Shown here: piece by piece, positions 14,634 through 15,713 of the stretch | How positions within the stretch are numbered: position 1 is the first letter of the stretch | How the letters are laid out: each line of letters opens with the position of its first letter | DNA from: DATFLS01 sp964413425 | Lineage (GTDB): Bacteria > Fidelibacterota > JAANXI01 | Reading direction: 5' to 3' | Length of the DNA: 15,713 bases | NCBI GenBank assembly: GCA_964413425.1 | Contig: CAYPST010000097.1 | Location: 1-15,713 of the forward strand | Position numbers and translations under genes: made by a program | Notes under the pieces: model-generated | Told to the model about the DNA's origin: nothing | Seen by the model: the letters and a program-made list of their open reading frames with translations, nothing else | Databases searched by the model: none

Positions 14634-15287
14634 TTAGTTGTTGTTATTTCCACTCCGGTTCATCATGGGCATCATCCCCTGTTGGCCTTGTGGTCCGGAT
14701 TGCTGCATCTGCGGATTCATTCCCCCCATCATACCACCCATGGGCATCAGGACCAAATTGTTCTGCTGCTCCGGTGTGAGGATTTCCCTGGCCTCGAAAA
14801 AGCCTTGAATCTGGCGTTTCTGGATGGCGGCCTGGGCAGAAGCCTTCGCATCAATAATCTGCTGGAGTTGCTTCTCCCGGGGATTGTCGGATAACAGAGC
14901 ACTGTTCAAGTCCAGCTGCTGTTTTTGCAGGTCGCCCTTCAAGTCAATCAGATCCTTTTGAACGGTCATGGCCACCTTCTGCAGCCGGGTTCGCTGTTCC
15001 GCGCTTAGATTCAGCCGGTTACTCTGGCGGAGAATGGTTTGGGCCGACGGGACGTTCGCCCCCATCATGCCGCACTGCATCATACCACCGTGCATTCCAC
15101 CACCCATCATTCCCCGGCCCCCGTGCATCATGGCCATCATGCCCTGCCCACTATGCATTCCGTCGCCCATCATTCCCATCTGTCCGGGGCTGTTCCGGGG
15201 CTGCTGCCCCTGCATGCCCTGACCCAGGGCGAAACTCGCGAAAAAGACAATCATTCCTGCGAGTCCAATACTTCTCATTACGTTCAT
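14634..15287 (-). CDS. Met-rich periplasmic Spy/CpxP-like (LTxxQ) protein
   Basis: 217 residues. A signal peptide is clear: basic start, hydrophobic GLAGMIVFFASFALG (about 8-22). Residues about 35-77 are extremely Met/Gly/His-rich (repeated MMGGGMHGG-like units) with one Cys (72) in MMQCGMM. A helical domain follows (about 83-180): LNLSAEQRTRLQKV, a long charged helix, then ILTPEQQNNL, the LTxxQ motif of Spy/CpxP/ZraP proteins. A second Met/Gln-rich tail ends in NNNN. Family members are periplasmic chaperones or metal-linked stress proteins; the Met/His clusters suggest Cu+ or Ag+ binding, fitting the copper ATPase downstream. Start ATG 15285-15287 is fixed by AAGGAGG 6 nt upstream; the frame stays open further up to 15533 but lacks such a site. 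Confidence 0.88.
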   Translation of the reverse strand: MNVMRSIGLAGMIVFFASFALGQGMQGQQPRNSPGQMGMMGDGMHSGQGMMAMMHGGRGMMGGGMHGGMMQCGMMGANVPSAQTILRQSNRLNLSAEQRTRLQKVAMTVQKDLIDLKGDLQKQQLDLNSALLSDNPREKQLQQIIDAKASAQAAIQKRQIQGFFEAREILTPEQQNNLVLMPMGGMMGGMNPQMQQSGPQGQQGMMPMMNRSGNNNN

Positions 15288-15629
15288 TCTATTCCTCCTT
15301 TGTGTTGATTGTACCTTTTTAGTTCCGGTATCTTGTGCAATATTTATGCCATATAACAGGAGTGCAAAACAACACCATAATGTTGGAAACTGTTTGGTAC
15401 TCCCAGAGAAGTTTCCACGGGAGCTGCGGGAATTATGCCAACATGAACACTCAGGGCACCCAGTCGGGTCCAGCTGTGTGAGCAGTATCTTTTCATCAGG
15501 AATTCCTTTATTTCGCTGTACGCACCAGCTCATGAAGTGCCTCAGTAGTCAGATAGTCGGCGGTCTTTTTCAATATTTCATCTATACAGACGAACGAACG
15601 CTCTGAGTGTTACGGGGGGATTTCGGTAA
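15288..15629. other. Upstream region of the Spy-like gene, no gene seen
   Basis: Should contain the promoter of the Met-rich protein gene. Open frames on both strands are unsupported. CTCCC...GGGAG around 15400-15425 can pair weakly. No metal-regulator operator is obvious. Confidence 0.3.
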
Positions 15630-15657
15630 GCAGTTGGCAGTTGGCAGTGAGCAGTTG
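15630..15657. repeat. Tandem heptamer repeat (GCAGTTG)
   Basis: Four head-to-tail 7-mers: GCAGTTG (15630), GCAGTTG (15637), GCAGTGA (15644), GCAGTTG (15651). A purine run of GGAGGAGGAGG (15661-15671) follows closely. Short intergenic tandem repeats of this kind vary in copy number between strains; no function is inferred. Confidence 0.6.
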
Positions 15658-15679
15658 CCAGGAGGAGGAGGTTGAAGAC

Positions 15680-15712
15680 ATGATTCAAACACGTGCTGGC
15701 AAGTGCTTATAA
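15680..15712 (+). CDS. Possible 10-codon ORF (leader-peptide-like) at the window edge
   Basis: ATG at 15680-15682 is preceded by GGAGG with an 8-nt spacer and reads MIQTRAGKCL before TAA. The ribosome-binding site is strong, but the purine run may simply be part of the repeat next to it. It could be a leader peptide for a gene right of the window, or chance. Confidence 0.2.
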   Translation: MIQTRAGKCL

Positions 15713-15713
15713 G

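Noticed and set aside
15288..15533. N-terminal extension of the Spy-like protein by 82 residues
   Set aside because: The AAGGAGG site before ATG 15285-15287 and the signal peptide right after it fix the start; the extension lacks both.
1..15713. CRISPR array, tRNA/rRNA genes, transposase or integrase genes
   Set aside because: No regularly spaced long repeats, no tRNA-like cloverleaf or rRNA stretch noticed, and no mobile-element protein in any frame.

Overview
The window comes from a Gram-negative bacterium: it encodes an outer-membrane porin with a C-terminal Phe and an exported Met-rich periplasmic protein. Base composition is moderate (about half GC by eye). Several genes have clear Shine-Dalgarno sites (porin, triple rhodanese, sulfite reductase, cysH, Spy-like), unlike classical Bacteroidia. 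The porin type, the long single-chain sulfite reductase and the CPH-type copper ATPase would fit a member of the FCB group or a neighbouring lineage. That placement is a low-confidence inference; no rRNA or tRNA gene is visible.

Left part (1-2162): the probable 3' end of an unknown plus-strand gene, a cluster of small GC-rich hairpin repeats, a small DUF488 (YeaO-like) protein, and a phosphate-selective-porin-type outer-membrane channel, the last two on the minus strand.

Centre (2163-11323): a sulfur-handling region. It holds a plus-strand cysteine desulfurase whose active-site loop looks like selenocysteine lyase, an ArsR-type regulator fused to a rhodanese domain, a short ArsR repressor divergent from a TauE/SafE exporter, SufE, a three-domain rhodanese protein with one catalytic Cys, a ferredoxin-type siroheme sulfite reductase with an added C-terminal helical region, and a PAPS-type CysH. 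Together these would reduce PAPS to sulfite and sulfide, move sulfane sulfur between carrier proteins (desulfurase, SufE, rhodaneses), export excess sulfite or related anions, and sense the state through ArsR-type regulators. Sulfate activation, sulfate uptake and siroheme synthesis genes are not in the window. Behind the short arsR there are traces of a thioredoxin-like gene tail and possibly a permease piece, suggesting a decayed arsR-trx-permease operon.

Right part (11324-15713): a 711-bp stretch without a convincing gene, a CopB-type (P1B-3) copper ATPase with a His-rich N terminus, a spacer with two strong hairpins, and a Met-rich Spy/CpxP-like periplasmic protein. ATPase and Spy-like protein form a copper-resistance pair. 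The right edge has a heptamer tandem repeat and a very short ORF behind a strong Shine-Dalgarno site.

No phage, transposase, integrase, CRISPR array or toxin-antitoxin system is visible. The most unusual points are the lyase-like desulfurase beside SufE, the truncated ArsR with its operon remnants and paired operators, and the triple rhodanese that shares its stop region with sufE.
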